Below, one piece after another: positions 1-8,258 of a stretch of 64,000 nt of DNA; position 1 is the stretch's first letter, and every line of letters begins with the position of its first letter. The notes below the pieces were generated by a model. The model saw only the letters and a program-made list of their open reading frames with translations. It made no database searches and had not been told where the DNA came from. A program made the translations under genes and the position numbers. This DNA is from 70-18 sp041691815 (GTDB lineage: Bacteria > Pseudomonadota > Alphaproteobacteria > Acetobacterales > Acetobacteraceae), in NCBI GenBank assembly GCA_041691815.1, contig JBEPTZ010000008.1, positions 1-64,000 of the forward strand, in the 5' to 3' direction.

Positions 1-122
1 AAATTGCCGCCGACATGCGGGCACTTGAACTGCGCCGCCATGCCCGGCCCGGCGAACACCGCAGACCCCACCACCGCGAGTGCCGCGGTGAGCCCGAGCG
101 GCATTCGGAAATGTCGCGCCAT
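1..122 (-). CDS. Exported protein, N-terminus only
   Basis: Only the first 40 codons lie in the window; the gene continues past base 1. It begins with a clear Sec signal peptide: a short basic start (MARHF), a hydrophobic core and an Ala-rich cleavage region ending near AGPGMAA. The mature part starts QFKCPHVGGN. A purine-rich GGGGAGAAAC lies just upstream of the ATG. Too little remains to name a family; a periplasmic binding protein is possible but not shown. Confidence 0.6.
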   Translation of the reverse strand, partial: MARHFRMPLGLTAALAVVGSAVFAGPGMAAQFKCPHVGGN

Positions 123-319
123 TGAAGTTTCTCCCCTGATTGCGATGCGATGTGCATCGGACGGCCGTCCTGATCGGTCCAGGCAGGCGTGGGCATGATG
201 TTTGCAGGATTATGCCGCCAACGCAAAGGCCGTCTTCGCTGGTAGCGGTGCCGCGCAGGCGAACGGCGACACCTGGGCGCGCCGCGGTACATTCCGGCCG
301 CGGCGCGTCGGTTGCGGCG

Positions 320-1084
320 TCAGGCGTGGCCGGCGGCATCCTGGCGGACGCCGGAGACCGCCGCCAGATCGATCAGCCGGCCCCATTGCGAGGCCGAGTG
401 CAGATGCGCGTAGATCGCCGGAATCCAGCCGCGCCGCCGCCAGTCGAGAAACACCTCGTCGGACACCGCGTCCAGCCGCTCGGGCTTCACGATCTGGAAG
501 CCGCGCACCTTGGCGGCGCCGCCGGTGGTGAAATTCACCGTGGCTTCCTCCTCCTGCAGCACGCCGGCATCGGCCAGCGCGCGACCGAAGGCGTTGGAGG
601 CCACCAGGTTGTCGCGATAGGCGGAGCAGAACTTTACCGCCTCGTTCAGTGCGGCACTGGCCTTGCCGTCCTCGAACAACGGGTCGCCGCTGTCCTTGCG
701 CAGGCAGGCGGCACCCTCCTCCATGCCGACATAGGTGGTCTTGGCGGCCTCGTCCTCGACGAAGATGAACGGGAAGGCGCGGATATAGGCCGGAATATAG
801 GTGTCCGGCCGCCAGCCGCCCTCGGGCAGCACGAACAGGTTGCCGACCTCGTTGACCCCCATCAGCGCCACCGGCGCCGGATGCGGCCCGGTGGTGAACA
901 GGATCGGGTAATGCCGGCAGGTCACCTCGAACTCGCCGAGGCCAAGCGGCACCGATTGCGCCCGCGCCGCGAAGGCGTAGCCGACCGAACGGTCCAGCCG
1001 CAATCCACCATGCAGCGACGGGTTGACGCCGACGACATGGTGATAGAATTGCGGCAGCGGCGGGCCGGATGGTGCGTCGGACAT
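320..1084 (-). CDS. SapC family protein
   Basis: A 254-aa soluble protein without signal peptide or membrane segment. The segment with NPSLHGGLRL near residue 20, the ITCRHYPI-like stretch (here VTCRHYPILFTTG, residues 55-67) and GWRPDTYIPAYIRAFPFIF near residue 90 is what I recognise as the SapC family (PF07277). Members in alphaproteobacteria are often near flavin-dependent halogenases or TonB receptors; neither is present here. Biochemical function is unknown. The gene stands alone, followed by a signal-peptide gene on the same strand about 200 bases on. Confidence 0.8.
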   Translation of the reverse strand: MSDAPSGPPLPQFYHHVVGVNPSLHGGLRLDRSVGYAFAARAQSVPLGLGEFEVTCRHYPILFTTGPHPAPVALMGVNEVGNLFVLPEGGWRPDTYIPAYIRAFPFIFVEDEAAKTTYVGMEEGAACLRKDSGDPLFEDGKASAALNEAVKFCSAYRDNLVASNAFGRALADAGVLQEEEATVNFTTGGAAKVRGFQIVKPERLDAVSDEVFLDWRRRGWIPAIYAHLHSASQWGRLIDLAAVSGVRQDAAGHA

Positions 1085-1652
1085 GGGCGAGCCTCCTCGT
1101 TGCGGCCCGCGTCGTCCGGGCCGTGTGCCGAGGGATTCTACAGGTGGATGCGCCTTGCCGCCACTCCTGTGCGTCGAGCGGGGAGGGGCCGGGCGCGTCC
1201 CGCGGGAACTCGACGGTGCGCGCCCGGATGGTCAGGACAGCAGATTTCGGAACAAAAAATACCCATTTTCGAAATCCGAAAACCCACGCGTCAGTGGATC
1301 AATGACTCTAATACGTGCCAGGCAGAAAAGAACCCGGTTGTCGAGGCCAAAACGACGATCAGTAGCTCCCATTTGCTATCGGTCATTGTGAGGGTCCTCC
1401 TTCGCATAGTTTACGAAATCAGCAATGCACCTCGATCGAGAGAGTTCCGCCTCACCATATATTGGCAACCCGTCACGGCCGCGGCATTTGCCGGACCTGT
1501 CGACGCCAGCCGGCATGCCGACGCGGAAGGCGGCGGGCGAGAAAAACTTAATTTTCCGGGGATTACCCGCGCACTCTGCACCGTGACGCGCGATCCGGAC
1601 TCCTGCTTAATTGCAGAATGATCCGGTGATGTTTTTTTGCCCCACTCTTACG
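1085..1652. other. Sparse stretch between sapC-like gene and cinA
   Basis: About 570 bases with no conventional gene. The middle (about 1240-1460) is much less GC-rich than its surroundings and holds one short ORF on the minus strand (1291-1386) with a strong ribosome binding site. Just beyond that ORF's stop, a weak stem (TTTTCG with CGAAAA) followed by a T-run on the minus strand near 1250-1282 could end its transcript. Nothing else is supported. Confidence 0.4.
1291..1386 (-). CDS. Putative 31-aa small membrane protein
   Basis: The ORF encodes 31 residues: a short polar start (MTDSKWE), a hydrophobic run LLIVVLASTTGFFSAW, then HVLESLIH. It is preceded by GGAGG nine bases before the ATG, one of the best Shine-Dalgarno sequences in the window, and lies in a low-GC island between two well-separated genes. 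One short transmembrane helix is likely. I know no family for it. The ribosome site and hydrophobic pattern argue that it is real, but length alone gives little statistical support. Confidence 0.45.
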   Translation of the reverse strand: MTDSKWELLIVVLASTTGFFSAWHVLESLIH

Positions 1653-2138
1653 TCAGGCGCCGATCTGCCGCTCCAGCAGCGCCAAGGCCGCGGCGGCGAA
1701 GGCACGCATATTGGCCTCGCGGTCATCGCTCGCGGTCTCCAGCGTGGTGGCGATTTCGCCGTCCGGTCCGGCCAGGGCCAGGCAGCTATGCCCGGCGGCA
1801 TCGCCGTAGCGGTTGCCGGTCGGTCCGGCGGCGCCGGTTTCGGCAAGGCCCCAGGTGGTCGCAAACCGGCGGCGGGCGGTGCGCGCCAGCAGCAGCGCAT
1901 AGGGCTCGCTGGAGGAGCGCAGCCCGTGCATCTCGGCATCGCCGATCCCTAGCAGCGCCTCGCGCGCCTGCCTAGTGTAGACGACAGCACCACCGAGGAA
2001 ATACGCCGAGGCGCCGGGCACCGCCAGCAGCGCCGCGGACACCAGCCCGCCGGCCGAGGACTCCACCACCGCGATGCTGGCGCGGCGCGCTTTCAGCGCG
2101 GCGCCGATACGCTGTGCCGCCGGCAACAGACCCTGCAT
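1653..2138 (-). CDS. CinA C-terminal domain amidase (PncC-type)
   Basis: A 161-aa protein corresponding to the stand-alone C-terminal domain of CinA, the nicotinamide-nucleotide amidase (PncC) that deamidates NMN to nicotinate mononucleotide. Diagnostic stretches are VESSAGGLVSAALLAVPG (residues 26-43), FLGGAVVYT (47-55) and ETGAAGPTGNRYG (98-110). The N-terminal molybdopterin-binding-like domain of full CinA is absent, as usual for PncC. It lies 12 bases downstream of the MarR-type gene and is probably cotranscribed. A nicotinate phosphoribosyltransferase gene sits 2 kb away on the other strand, a suggestive but unproven NAD-salvage link. Confidence 0.85.
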   Translation of the reverse strand: MQGLLPAAQRIGAALKARRASIAVVESSAGGLVSAALLAVPGASAYFLGGAVVYTRQAREALLGIGDAEMHGLRSSSEPYALLLARTARRRFATTWGLAETGAAGPTGNRYGDAAGHSCLALAGPDGEIATTLETASDDREANMRAFAAAALALLERQIGA

Positions 2139-2150
2139 GAACAGCCTCCC

Positions 2151-2654
2151 TTACTCGGACGTGGTGGTGAATTCGGCCTCTTCCAGCCGCTTGGTATAGA
2201 AGGTGAGGCGGCGCAGCACCTGCCGCAGCGCGCTCCATTCGGCGGCACTCAGTCCCTCGGCGAGTTGCGCCTCCAGCGCCCGGGCGCGCGGGATGATCGC
2301 CTGATGCACCCGTTCCCCGCGTGCGGTCAGGCGCAACCGGCGCACCCGGCCGTCGTCCGGGTCGGGCTGTTGCTCCAGCAGGCCGGCGGCGACCAGGCTG
2401 GCGGCGGCGCGGCTTACCTTCACCTTGTCCATCTCGGCGCGCTCCACCACGCCCCCGGGCGAGATGTCGCCGAGCCGGCCGACCACCGCCATCACCCGCC
2501 ACTCGGCGATCGACAGCCCGAATTCCTTGGAATAATGCCGCGCGAACAGCCGCGAGGTATGGTTGGCGGCGACTGACAGCTCGTAGGGCAGAAACTCCTC
2601 GAGCAGGAATTCCGCCATGCGTTGTGGGTCGGGTTTCTTGTCCAACTGGTTCAT
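2151..2654 (-). CDS. MarR family transcriptional regulator
   Basis: A 167-aa winged-helix regulator. The helix-turn-helix region runs about residues 55-110, with LSIAEWRVMAVVG, then VVERAEMDKVKVSRAAASLVAAG as recognition helix and PDPDDGRVRRLRLTARG as the beta-hairpin wing. The first methionine of MNQLDKK is chosen because GAGCGAGGGA directly precedes it; a start eight codons earlier is possible. It is divergent from the DAHP synthase gene over a 153-base gap and is followed closely by the cinA-type gene. The ligand is unknown. Confidence 0.88.
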   Translation of the reverse strand: MNQLDKKPDPQRMAEFLLEEFLPYELSVAANHTSRLFARHYSKEFGLSIAEWRVMAVVGRLGDISPGGVVERAEMDKVKVSRAAASLVAAGLLEQQPDPDDGRVRRLRLTARGERVHQAIIPRARALEAQLAEGLSAAEWSALRQVLRRLTFYTKRLEEAEFTTTSE

Positions 2655-2807
2655 TCCCTCGCTCCATCGCATCATAGGCGGCAGCAGCCCGGCCGGAAAC
2701 CTCACCCCCCACCGGCATGGCGATCGCCGGGATCGGTAGCCAACCGGCCCGTTTCCGTGGATAACTCCGCCTCGATGCCCCAGCGGGGCGCCTTCGGAGC
2801 AAGATGC

Positions 2808-4187
2808 ATGGCGGCGAACTGGACACCGGACACCTGGCGCGACATGCCGATCCGGCAGATGCCCACCTACCCCGACCCGGCGGCGCTGGTCGCCATGGAA
2901 GCGCGCCTGCGCCGCTATCCGCCGCTGGTGTTCGCCGGCGAGGCGCGGCGGCTGAAGGCGTCGCTGGCCGCGGTGGCGGACGGGCGGGCCTTCGTTCTGC
3001 AGGGCGGCGACTGCGCCGAGGCGTTCGGCGACTTCACCGCCAACATCATCCGCGACACCTTCCGGGTGCTGCTGCAGATGGCGGTGGTGCTGACCTTCGG
3101 CGCCGGCGTGCCGGTGGTGAAGATGGGCCGCATGGCCGGCCAGTTCGCCAAGCCGCGCAGCAGCGACAACGAGACGCTGGATGGCGTGACGCTGCCGAGC
3201 TATCGCGGCGACATCATCAACGGCCCGGAGTTCACCGAAGCCGCCCGCATCCCCGACCCGGCGCGCATGGAGATGGGCTATTTCCAGTCCGCCGGCACGC
3301 TGAACCTGCTGCGCGCCTTCGCCACCGGCGGCTATTCCGACCTGCACGAGGTGCACCGCTGGAACCTCGACTTCGCCGCCCGCTCGCCGCTGGCGGCCCG
3401 CTACAAGGATCTGGCGGCGCGGATCGACGAAACCCTGGCCTTCATGGGCGCCTGCGGCATGACCAGTGCGGCGATCCCGCAAATCCGCGAGACCGATTTC
3501 TACACCAGCCACGAGGCGCTGCTGCTGCCCTACGAGCAGGCGCTGACCCGGGTCGATTCCACCACCGGCGACTGGTACGCCTGCTCGGCGCATTTCCTGT
3601 GGATCGGTGACCGCACCCGCCAGCCGGACGGCGCGCATGTCGAGTTCCTGCGCGGGGTGAAGAACCCGCTGGGGCTGAAAGTCGGCCCGACCACCACGGT
3701 CGACGACCTGCTGCGGCTGATCGACACGCTCGACCCTGCCAACGAGGCCGGCCGTCTGACGCTGATCTCCCGCATGGGCGCCGACAAGGTGGAAAGCCTG
3801 CTGCCGCCGCTGCTGCGCGCGGTGCAGCGCGCCGGCCGCCGCGTGGTCTGGCTCTGCGACCCGATGCACGGCAACACCATCTCCACCGCGCACAAGGTCA
3901 AGACCCGCGATTTCGCCGCCATCCTGCGCGAGGTGCGCGGCTTCTTCGACGTGCATGCCGCCGAGGGCACATGGGCCGGCGGCGTGCATGTGGAGATGAC
4001 CGGGCGCGAGGTGACCGAGTGCGTCGGCGGCGCCCACCAGCTGACCGAGGCCGATCTCGGCGATCACTACGAGACCTTCTGCGACCCGCGGCTGAACGCC
4101 GAGCAGTCGCTGGAACTGGCCTTCCTGGTGGCCGCGGAACTGAAGGCACGGCGGCAGCCGCCGGCCTTGTCCGTGGCCGCGCAATAG
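2808..4187 (+). CDS. aroG: Class II 3-deoxy-D-arabino-heptulosonate-7-phosphate synthase
   Basis: This 459-aa enzyme condenses phosphoenolpyruvate with erythrose 4-phosphate, the first step of the shikimate pathway (EC 2.5.1.54). It is the plant-like class II form: QGGDCAEAF near residue 64, KMGRMAGQFAKPRS near 105, KVGPTT near 291, WLCDPMHGNT near 347 and VHVEMTGREVTECVGG near 392. The start is set at MAANWTPDTW because family members begin there; the open frame extends further upstream without similarity. aroA, a later enzyme of the same pathway, lies about 55 kb away in this window. Symbols aroF/aroH are also used for class II enzymes. Confidence 0.96.
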   Translation: MAANWTPDTWRDMPIRQMPTYPDPAALVAMEARLRRYPPLVFAGEARRLKASLAAVADGRAFVLQGGDCAEAFGDFTANIIRDTFRVLLQMAVVLTFGAGVPVVKMGRMAGQFAKPRSSDNETLDGVTLPSYRGDIINGPEFTEAARIPDPARMEMGYFQSAGTLNLLRAFATGGYSDLHEVHRWNLDFAARSPLAARYKDLAARIDETLAFMGACGMTSAAIPQIRETDFYTSHEALLLPYEQALTRVDSTTGDWYACSAHFLWIGDRTRQPDGAHVEFLRGVKNPLGLKVGPTTTVDDLLRLIDTLDPANEAGRLTLISRMGADKVESLLPPLLRAVQRAGRRVVWLCDPMHGNTISTAHKVKTRDFAAILREVRGFFDVHAAEGTWAGGVHVEMTGREVTECVGGAHQLTEADLGDHYETFCDPRLNAEQSLELAFLVAAELKARRQPPALSVAAQ

Positions 4188-4196
4188 GGCGCGCGC

Positions 4197-5345
4197 ATGG
4201 ACGCGCCGTTGCCGCTCAGCGCCGATATCGCTGCCCGGACCGACGTCTATTTCAACCGCACCCGCAAGGTGGTCGAGAAATTCGGCGACCGGCGGGTGAC
4301 CTACGCGGTGTTCCTGCGCCGCCCGGTGATCTCCGCCCCGCGGCTGATGCTCGACTGGCTGGACCGGGTGGCGGCCGAGCGCGGCACCAAATTCGACATC
4401 GACGTCACCCACCCCGAGGGCAGCTGGACCGGCGCCGGCGAGCCGCTGATCTACATCACCGGCAGCCTGGCGATGCTGTCCGACCTGGAGACCATCTTCC
4501 TGCAGAAACTGGGCCCGGCCTGCGTCGCCGCGCATAACGCCTACCAGATGTGCGCCGCCCTGCCGAACGCCGCCTTCCTGGCGATGGAGGCGCGGCACTG
4601 CGCCGGCGCCGAGATGCAGGACATGATGGCCTATGCCGCAGCCGTCGGCAGCCGGGCTGCGCAGCACGAGGGCGCCGTCGGCTTCATCGGCAACGCCAAC
4701 GACGCCACCGCGCACTGGTTCGGCAACGCCGCCGGCATGGGCACGATGCCGCATTCGCTGATCGGCTATGCCGGCAGCACGGTGCGCGCCGCCGAGATGT
4801 TCCACGAGACCTTTCCCGACATGGTGCTGACCGTGCTGGTGGATTATTTCGCCCGCGAGGTCAGCGACACGCTGGCAGTGGCCGAGCGGTTCCGCGATCT
4901 GGCCGCGGCCGGGCGCCTGCAGGTCCGGCTGGACACCCATGGCGGCCGCTTTGTCGAAGGGCTGGACCCGGCCGAGAGCTACGCGGTGATGGAGCGGCAC
5001 GCGCCGGGTGCGATCCGCCGCTATCGCAGCGACACCGAGTTGCGCTACCTGGTCGGCACCGGCGTTTCGGCCGCCGCCCTGTGGCGTATGCGCGAGGCGC
5101 TGGACGGCGCCGGCTTCCCGAAGGTGCGCATCGTCGCCTCCTCCGGCTTCGGCGTCGACAAATGCCGGGTGATGGCCGACGCCAATGCCCCGGTGGACGT
5201 AGTCGGCACCGGCAGCTTCATTCCCGGCAACTGGGGCGAGACCTATGCCACCGCCGATATCGTGGAATATGACGGGGTGCCGATGGTCAAGGTGGGGCGC
5301 GAGTTCCTGCTGCGGCAGAATGGCGCGCGCAAGCAGGCCGGCTAA
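4197..5345 (+). CDS. Nicotinate phosphoribosyltransferase family protein
   Basis: A 382-aa protein of the nicotinate phosphoribosyltransferase fold, which makes nicotinate mononucleotide from nicotinate and PRPP in NAD salvage. Recognisable parts are TDVYFNRTRKVVEKF (15-29), EPLIYITGSLAMLSDLET near 82-99, the phosphate-binding end of the barrel SSGFGVDKCR near 316 and VDVVGTGSFIPG near 332-343, followed by VEYDGVPMVKVG. It starts nine bases after the DAHP synthase stop, so cotranscription is likely. It is shorter than E. coli PncB and resembles the shorter proteobacterial branch. The family is secure; the exact base used is inferred. Confidence 0.85.
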   Translation: MDAPLPLSADIAARTDVYFNRTRKVVEKFGDRRVTYAVFLRRPVISAPRLMLDWLDRVAAERGTKFDIDVTHPEGSWTGAGEPLIYITGSLAMLSDLETIFLQKLGPACVAAHNAYQMCAALPNAAFLAMEARHCAGAEMQDMMAYAAAVGSRAAQHEGAVGFIGNANDATAHWFGNAAGMGTMPHSLIGYAGSTVRAAEMFHETFPDMVLTVLVDYFAREVSDTLAVAERFRDLAAAGRLQVRLDTHGGRFVEGLDPAESYAVMERHAPGAIRRYRSDTELRYLVGTGVSAAALWRMREALDGAGFPKVRIVASSGFGVDKCRVMADANAPVDVVGTGSFIPGNWGETYATADIVEYDGVPMVKVGREFLLRQNGARKQAG

Positions 5346-5503
5346 CGAAAAGCTGATCGATCGCGAGTGCCCGGACCCATTTTCGCGGTTGCCGCGACGG
5401 TGCGTGTGGCCTTAGCCTCTGGGTTGTCGCCATTACGAAACTTGTTCGTTTCAGAATGGACGCAGTCCGAACATAGCGAAATTGGCTTCGAGGGGAATCC
5501 ATC

Positions 5504-6145
5504 ATGCCGTTGTTGAGCGCAGATATCAGGTCGATCTTGAATGCCGGCGGGCTGATACGGTTCCGCAGCAACGTCGTCGGCGGCTCGGGGTTGATCAACA
5601 CCGGCATCAACGACCTGATCGTGGATCGTAATTTCGCGAAAGTGACGCTGACCGCCAGTGTCGGCGACAACACCATTACGATGACGCGCGAGGCCAACGA
5701 CTCCACGACAAGCAACGGCGTCAATATCTTCACGGTTGACGCCATGGCCACGGTCGGCTCGATCACAACGCCCGGCTATATCTACACCGGCGATTTTTCC
5801 GGGTGTGTTTTCTATCTGTATAAAACCGGCACCGAGGTGACCGGCGTACATGCCTATAACGGTTCGCAGCCGGTGACCAAGCGGGTGGGGGTTTTGCGCA
5901 AGAAGGTCATAACCCAGGTGGTTCGCGAATTCGGTCCGGTCGATTACTTCAATCGCAACGCCGGTCAGTTGATCTGCCGCTATCCGACCAGGGGCCAGAT
6001 GGACCTCACGACCGGCGAATCCAGCCTGAGTTTCCTGTCCTGTGTCGACAACACCACCGCCAGCACGTTTCTGTTCAGCGTCCAGACCTCCCCGGAGGGC
6101 GCTCGCGTCAAGCGCTTTCTCCAGGGCTATCACGTCCTGTTCTGA
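5504..6145 (+). CDS. Hypothetical protein with CNF1/BLF1-like Cys-His dyad
   Basis: A 213-aa protein that I cannot place by overall similarity. Residues 96-101 read GDFSGC, and a histidine (H116, in TGVHAYN) follows exactly 15 residues after C101. The glutamine deamidases CNF1 (Cys866/His881) and Burkholderia lethal factor BLF1 (Cys94/His106, LSGC motif) share this arrangement, and BLF1 is a similar-sized single-domain protein (about 211 aa). A preceding TVDAM (77-81) is also reminiscent of BLF1. No signal peptide or membrane helix is visible. The gene is less GC-rich than its neighbours, stands alone, and has GAGGGGA before the ATG. An inverted repeat ACGAA-N5-TTCGT lies upstream at 5435-5449. 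The deamidase idea is inference from a short motif. Confidence 0.85.
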   Translation: MPLLSADIRSILNAGGLIRFRSNVVGGSGLINTGINDLIVDRNFAKVTLTASVGDNTITMTREANDSTTSNGVNIFTVDAMATVGSITTPGYIYTGDFSGCVFYLYKTGTEVTGVHAYNGSQPVTKRVGVLRKKVITQVVREFGPVDYFNRNAGQLICRYPTRGQMDLTTGESSLSFLSCVDNTTASTFLFSVQTSPEGARVKRFLQGYHVLF

Positions 6146-6229
6146 GCCGGCCCGGCCCGGGCGGGCGCCACGGCGTGGCGTTCCGCCCGGTTCGATGGTC
6201 GGTCAGCATCCTGTTAGCACAAGGAAACG

Positions 6230-6661
6230 ATGACCGTGGCAACGACCTACGAAGGAACCTGTTTCTGCGGCGCGGTGGCGGTGCGGGTCAGTGGCGAACC
6301 CTTGAAGATGGGCTATTGCCACTGCCGCTCCTGCCGCTCCTGGTCCGCCGGCCCGGTGAACGCCTTCACGCTGTGGCCGAAGGCCACTGTCGAGGTGACC
6401 AGGGGTGCAGAGCATCTGGCGACGTTCGTGAAGACCGAGCGCAGCCACCGGCAGTTCTGCCGGCTGTGCGGCGGACATGTGATGACCGACCATCCCGGCG
6501 GCGGCTATGTGGACGTCTACGCGGCAACCTTGCCCGACCTGAAATTCGTGCCGCAACTGCACGTCCACTACGCCGAGACGGTGCTGCCGATGAAGGACGG
6601 CTTGCCGAAATACAAGGACGGCCCTGCTCCAGGCGGCAGCGGCGACCTGGTCGCCGAGTAA
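6230..6661 (+). CDS. GFA (CENP-V/glutathione-dependent formaldehyde-activating) family protein
   Basis: A 143-aa zinc-binding protein of the GFA fold. The cysteine pattern is complete: GTCFCGAV (residues 9-16), YCHCRSCR near 29-36 and QFCRLCGGHV near 76-85, giving the two zinc sites of the family. Some members react with S-hydroxymethylglutathione, but most, including this one, have no known substrate. It is monocistronic and convergent with the ArsR-type gene. Confidence 0.88.
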   Translation: MTVATTYEGTCFCGAVAVRVSGEPLKMGYCHCRSCRSWSAGPVNAFTLWPKATVEVTRGAEHLATFVKTERSHRQFCRLCGGHVMTDHPGGGYVDVYAATLPDLKFVPQLHVHYAETVLPMKDGLPKYKDGPAPGGSGDLVAE

Positions 6662-6667
6662 TCCTTG

Positions 6668-6754
6668 AATTTATCCATTGAACAGTACGCTCTCGCCACC
6701 GCTCCAGTGTTGCAAGGCGAATAGAGTTTTTTGGTCCTTTTTTCAAAAAAGGAC
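6668..6754. repeat. AT-hairpin composite element, right half (copy 1)
   Basis: It begins with a core resembling the other copies (TTATCCATTG, then TTGCAAGGCG) and ends with GAGTTTTTTGG and a hairpin of GTCCTTTTTT against AAAAAAGGAC with a 1-base loop (6734-6754). The left hairpin is missing. It lies between the convergent GFA and ArsR genes, where it could terminate both. Confidence 0.7.
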
Positions 6755-6761
6755 GCCTTGC

Positions 6762-7439
6762 CTATGCTTCGATCAACTCCGCCGCGAATTCCCGCCGCCC
6801 CATCGGGCTGAACGCGACGATCCGCGTGCCCGCCACCCGGTGCGACCAGCCCAGCGCGTGGAACCGCGACAGCAGCGCGGCACCAAGGCTGCCGGCGAGA
6901 TGCGAGCGGCGGACGCTCCAATCCAGGCAGGCCTTGCACACCGGGCGGCGGGATTGCGACAGCGCGTCGAGATCGATGCCAAACGCTGCCATGCGGGCGC
7001 GGCCGGCATTGGTGAGGTTCGGCGGGTCCGGCGTCACCACGCCCTGCCGCACCAGCCCGTCCAGCAGCGCCACCCCCATATCGCCGGCCAGGTGGTCGTA
7101 GCAGACCCGCGCCTGGCGCAGCGCCGGGTCGCGCGGGCCGGGCCGGCTGCGGGCGTGGCCGTTGCGCGCGGCCAGCCCGATCAGCCCCTCCAGCACCTGT
7201 GCCACTTCCGGGTTGGCTAGGCCGAAATAGCGGTGCCGACCCTGGTGGCGCATGGCGATCAACCCGCCATCGCGCAACCGGGCAAGGTGGCTGCTGGCGG
7301 TCTGCGCGGTGATGCCGGCATGGCGGGCAAGCTCGCCGGCGGTCAGCGCCGCGCCGCCGAGCAGGGCGGTCAGCATGTTGGCGCGGGCGGGGTCGCCGAT
7401 CAGGGCTGCAACCAGGGCGATGTCGGGGCCTTCTTTCAT
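6762..7439 (-). CDS. ArsR family winged-helix regulator
   Basis: A 225-aa regulator with an N-terminal winged helix: VAALIGDPARANMLTALLGG (10-29), then GELARHAGITAQTASSHLARL as helix-turn-helix and GRHRYFGLA as wing. The C-terminal half carries ARVCYDHLAGDMGVAL and VCKACLDW, the cysteine-bearing features of the long ArsR-type subgroup; the CxxC could sense metal or redox state. It is divergent from the NIPSNAP and ABM genes with 70 bases between starts, so it probably regulates them as well as itself. Confidence 0.85.
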   Translation of the reverse strand: MKEGPDIALVAALIGDPARANMLTALLGGAALTAGELARHAGITAQTASSHLARLRDGGLIAMRHQGRHRYFGLANPEVAQVLEGLIGLAARNGHARSRPGPRDPALRQARVCYDHLAGDMGVALLDGLVRQGVVTPDPPNLTNAGRARMAAFGIDLDALSQSRRPVCKACLDWSVRRSHLAGSLGAALLSRFHALGWSHRVAGTRIVAFSPMGRREFAAELIEA

Positions 7440-7509
7440 AGTTCGACGTTAAGCGAAGCATGTCCGCGCTGCAAGCCGATAGTATCGGCCGGCAATCAAG
7501 GAGGCTCCG

Positions 7510-7824
7510 ATGAACGTCACATGCTGCATCCGCTACGTGCTGGACCCCTACCAGCGCGAGGCGTTCGAGGAATATGCCCGCAACTGGCTCACCATCATCC
7601 CGGCTTGCGGCGGGCGGCTGCTGGGGTATTTCATGCCCCACGAGGGCACCGACAACATCGCCCTGGCGCTGATCGGCTTCGACAGCCTGGCCGCCTACGA
7701 GGCCTACCGGGCACGGCTGCGCGGCGACGCGCCGGCGATGGCGAATTTCCGCATGGCGCAGGACAAGCGGTTCATCCTCAGCGAGGAACGGACATTCTTG
7801 AGGCAAGTGGAGGCGGCGGCATGA
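7510..7824 (+). CDS. NIPSNAP family protein
   Basis: A 104-aa ferredoxin-like alpha/beta protein of the NIPSNAP group (dimeric alpha-beta barrel superfamily). Evidence is CCIRYVLDPYQREAFEEYA at the start, followed by WLTIIPACGGRLLGYFMPHEG and the RTFLRQVEA tail. AAGGAGG precedes the ATG with ideal spacing. Its last codons overlap the next gene by ATGA, so the two are translationally coupled. Such small barrel proteins bind or modify small molecules; the substrate is unknown. Confidence 0.85.
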   Translation: MNVTCCIRYVLDPYQREAFEEYARNWLTIIPACGGRLLGYFMPHEGTDNIALALIGFDSLAAYEAYRARLRGDAPAMANFRMAQDKRFILSEERTFLRQVEAAA

Positions 7825-8165
7825 TCGCAGTGATTTTCGAGGTGACACCACGCGAGGGGTGCCGCGACGCCTATCTGGAGATCGCGGCCCAGATCAAGCC
7901 GCTGCTGGAACAGATCGACGGCTTCATCTCGGTCGAACGCTTCCAGAGCCTGACCCGACCGGGCACCATCCTGTCACTGTCGTTTTTCCGCGACGAGGCA
8001 GCCGTGCAGCGCTGGCGCGAACTGGCCGAACACCGCACCGCCCAGCGCGCCGGACGCGGGCGGCTGTTCGCCGATTACAAGCTGCGCATCGCATCGGTGA
8101 TCCGGAACTACGGGATGAACGAGCGGGGCGAGGCGCCGGCGGATTCGGTGGCTTTGCACGGGTAG
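7821..8165 (+). CDS. Antibiotic biosynthesis monooxygenase (ABM) family protein
   Basis: A 114-aa protein of the ABM domain family (PF03992), a dimeric alpha-beta barrel like its neighbour. The pattern is AVIFEVTPREGCRDAYLEIA, then GFISVERFQSL and ILSLSFFRDEAAVQRWREL. Members include small cofactor-independent oxygenases and heme-degrading enzymes; the specific reaction cannot be inferred. The ATG overlaps the previous stop. With the divergent ArsR gene it forms a three-gene module likely responding to a toxic or redox-active compound. Confidence 0.85.
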   Translation: MIAVIFEVTPREGCRDAYLEIAAQIKPLLEQIDGFISVERFQSLTRPGTILSLSFFRDEAAVQRWRELAEHRTAQRAGRGRLFADYKLRIASVIRNYGMNERGEAPADSVALHG

Positions 8166-8170
8166 GGAAG

Positions 8171-8215
8171 GCCTTCTTTTTGTGAACAAAAAGAAGCAAA
8201 AAAACTTTTTATCCT
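8171..8215. repeat. AT-hairpin element, left half (copy 2)
   Basis: A hairpin of CTTCTTTTTGT (8173-8183) against ACAAAAAGAAG (8186-8196) is followed by the shared CAAAAAAACTTTTTATCC segment. The right hairpin is absent. It lies between the ABM gene and the next gene on the same strand. Confidence 0.75.
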
Positions 8216-8258
8216 TTGGCGTGGCAAGGGTTTATGTTCCGCCGCCCCAACGCGGAAC

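Noticed and set aside
2151..5000. A 949-aa open frame on the minus strand across the DAHP synthase and phosphoribosyltransferase genes
   Set aside because: It is an antisense shadow caused by high GC; only its last 167 codons (the MarR gene) are real. The rest lacks family motifs and covers two certain genes.
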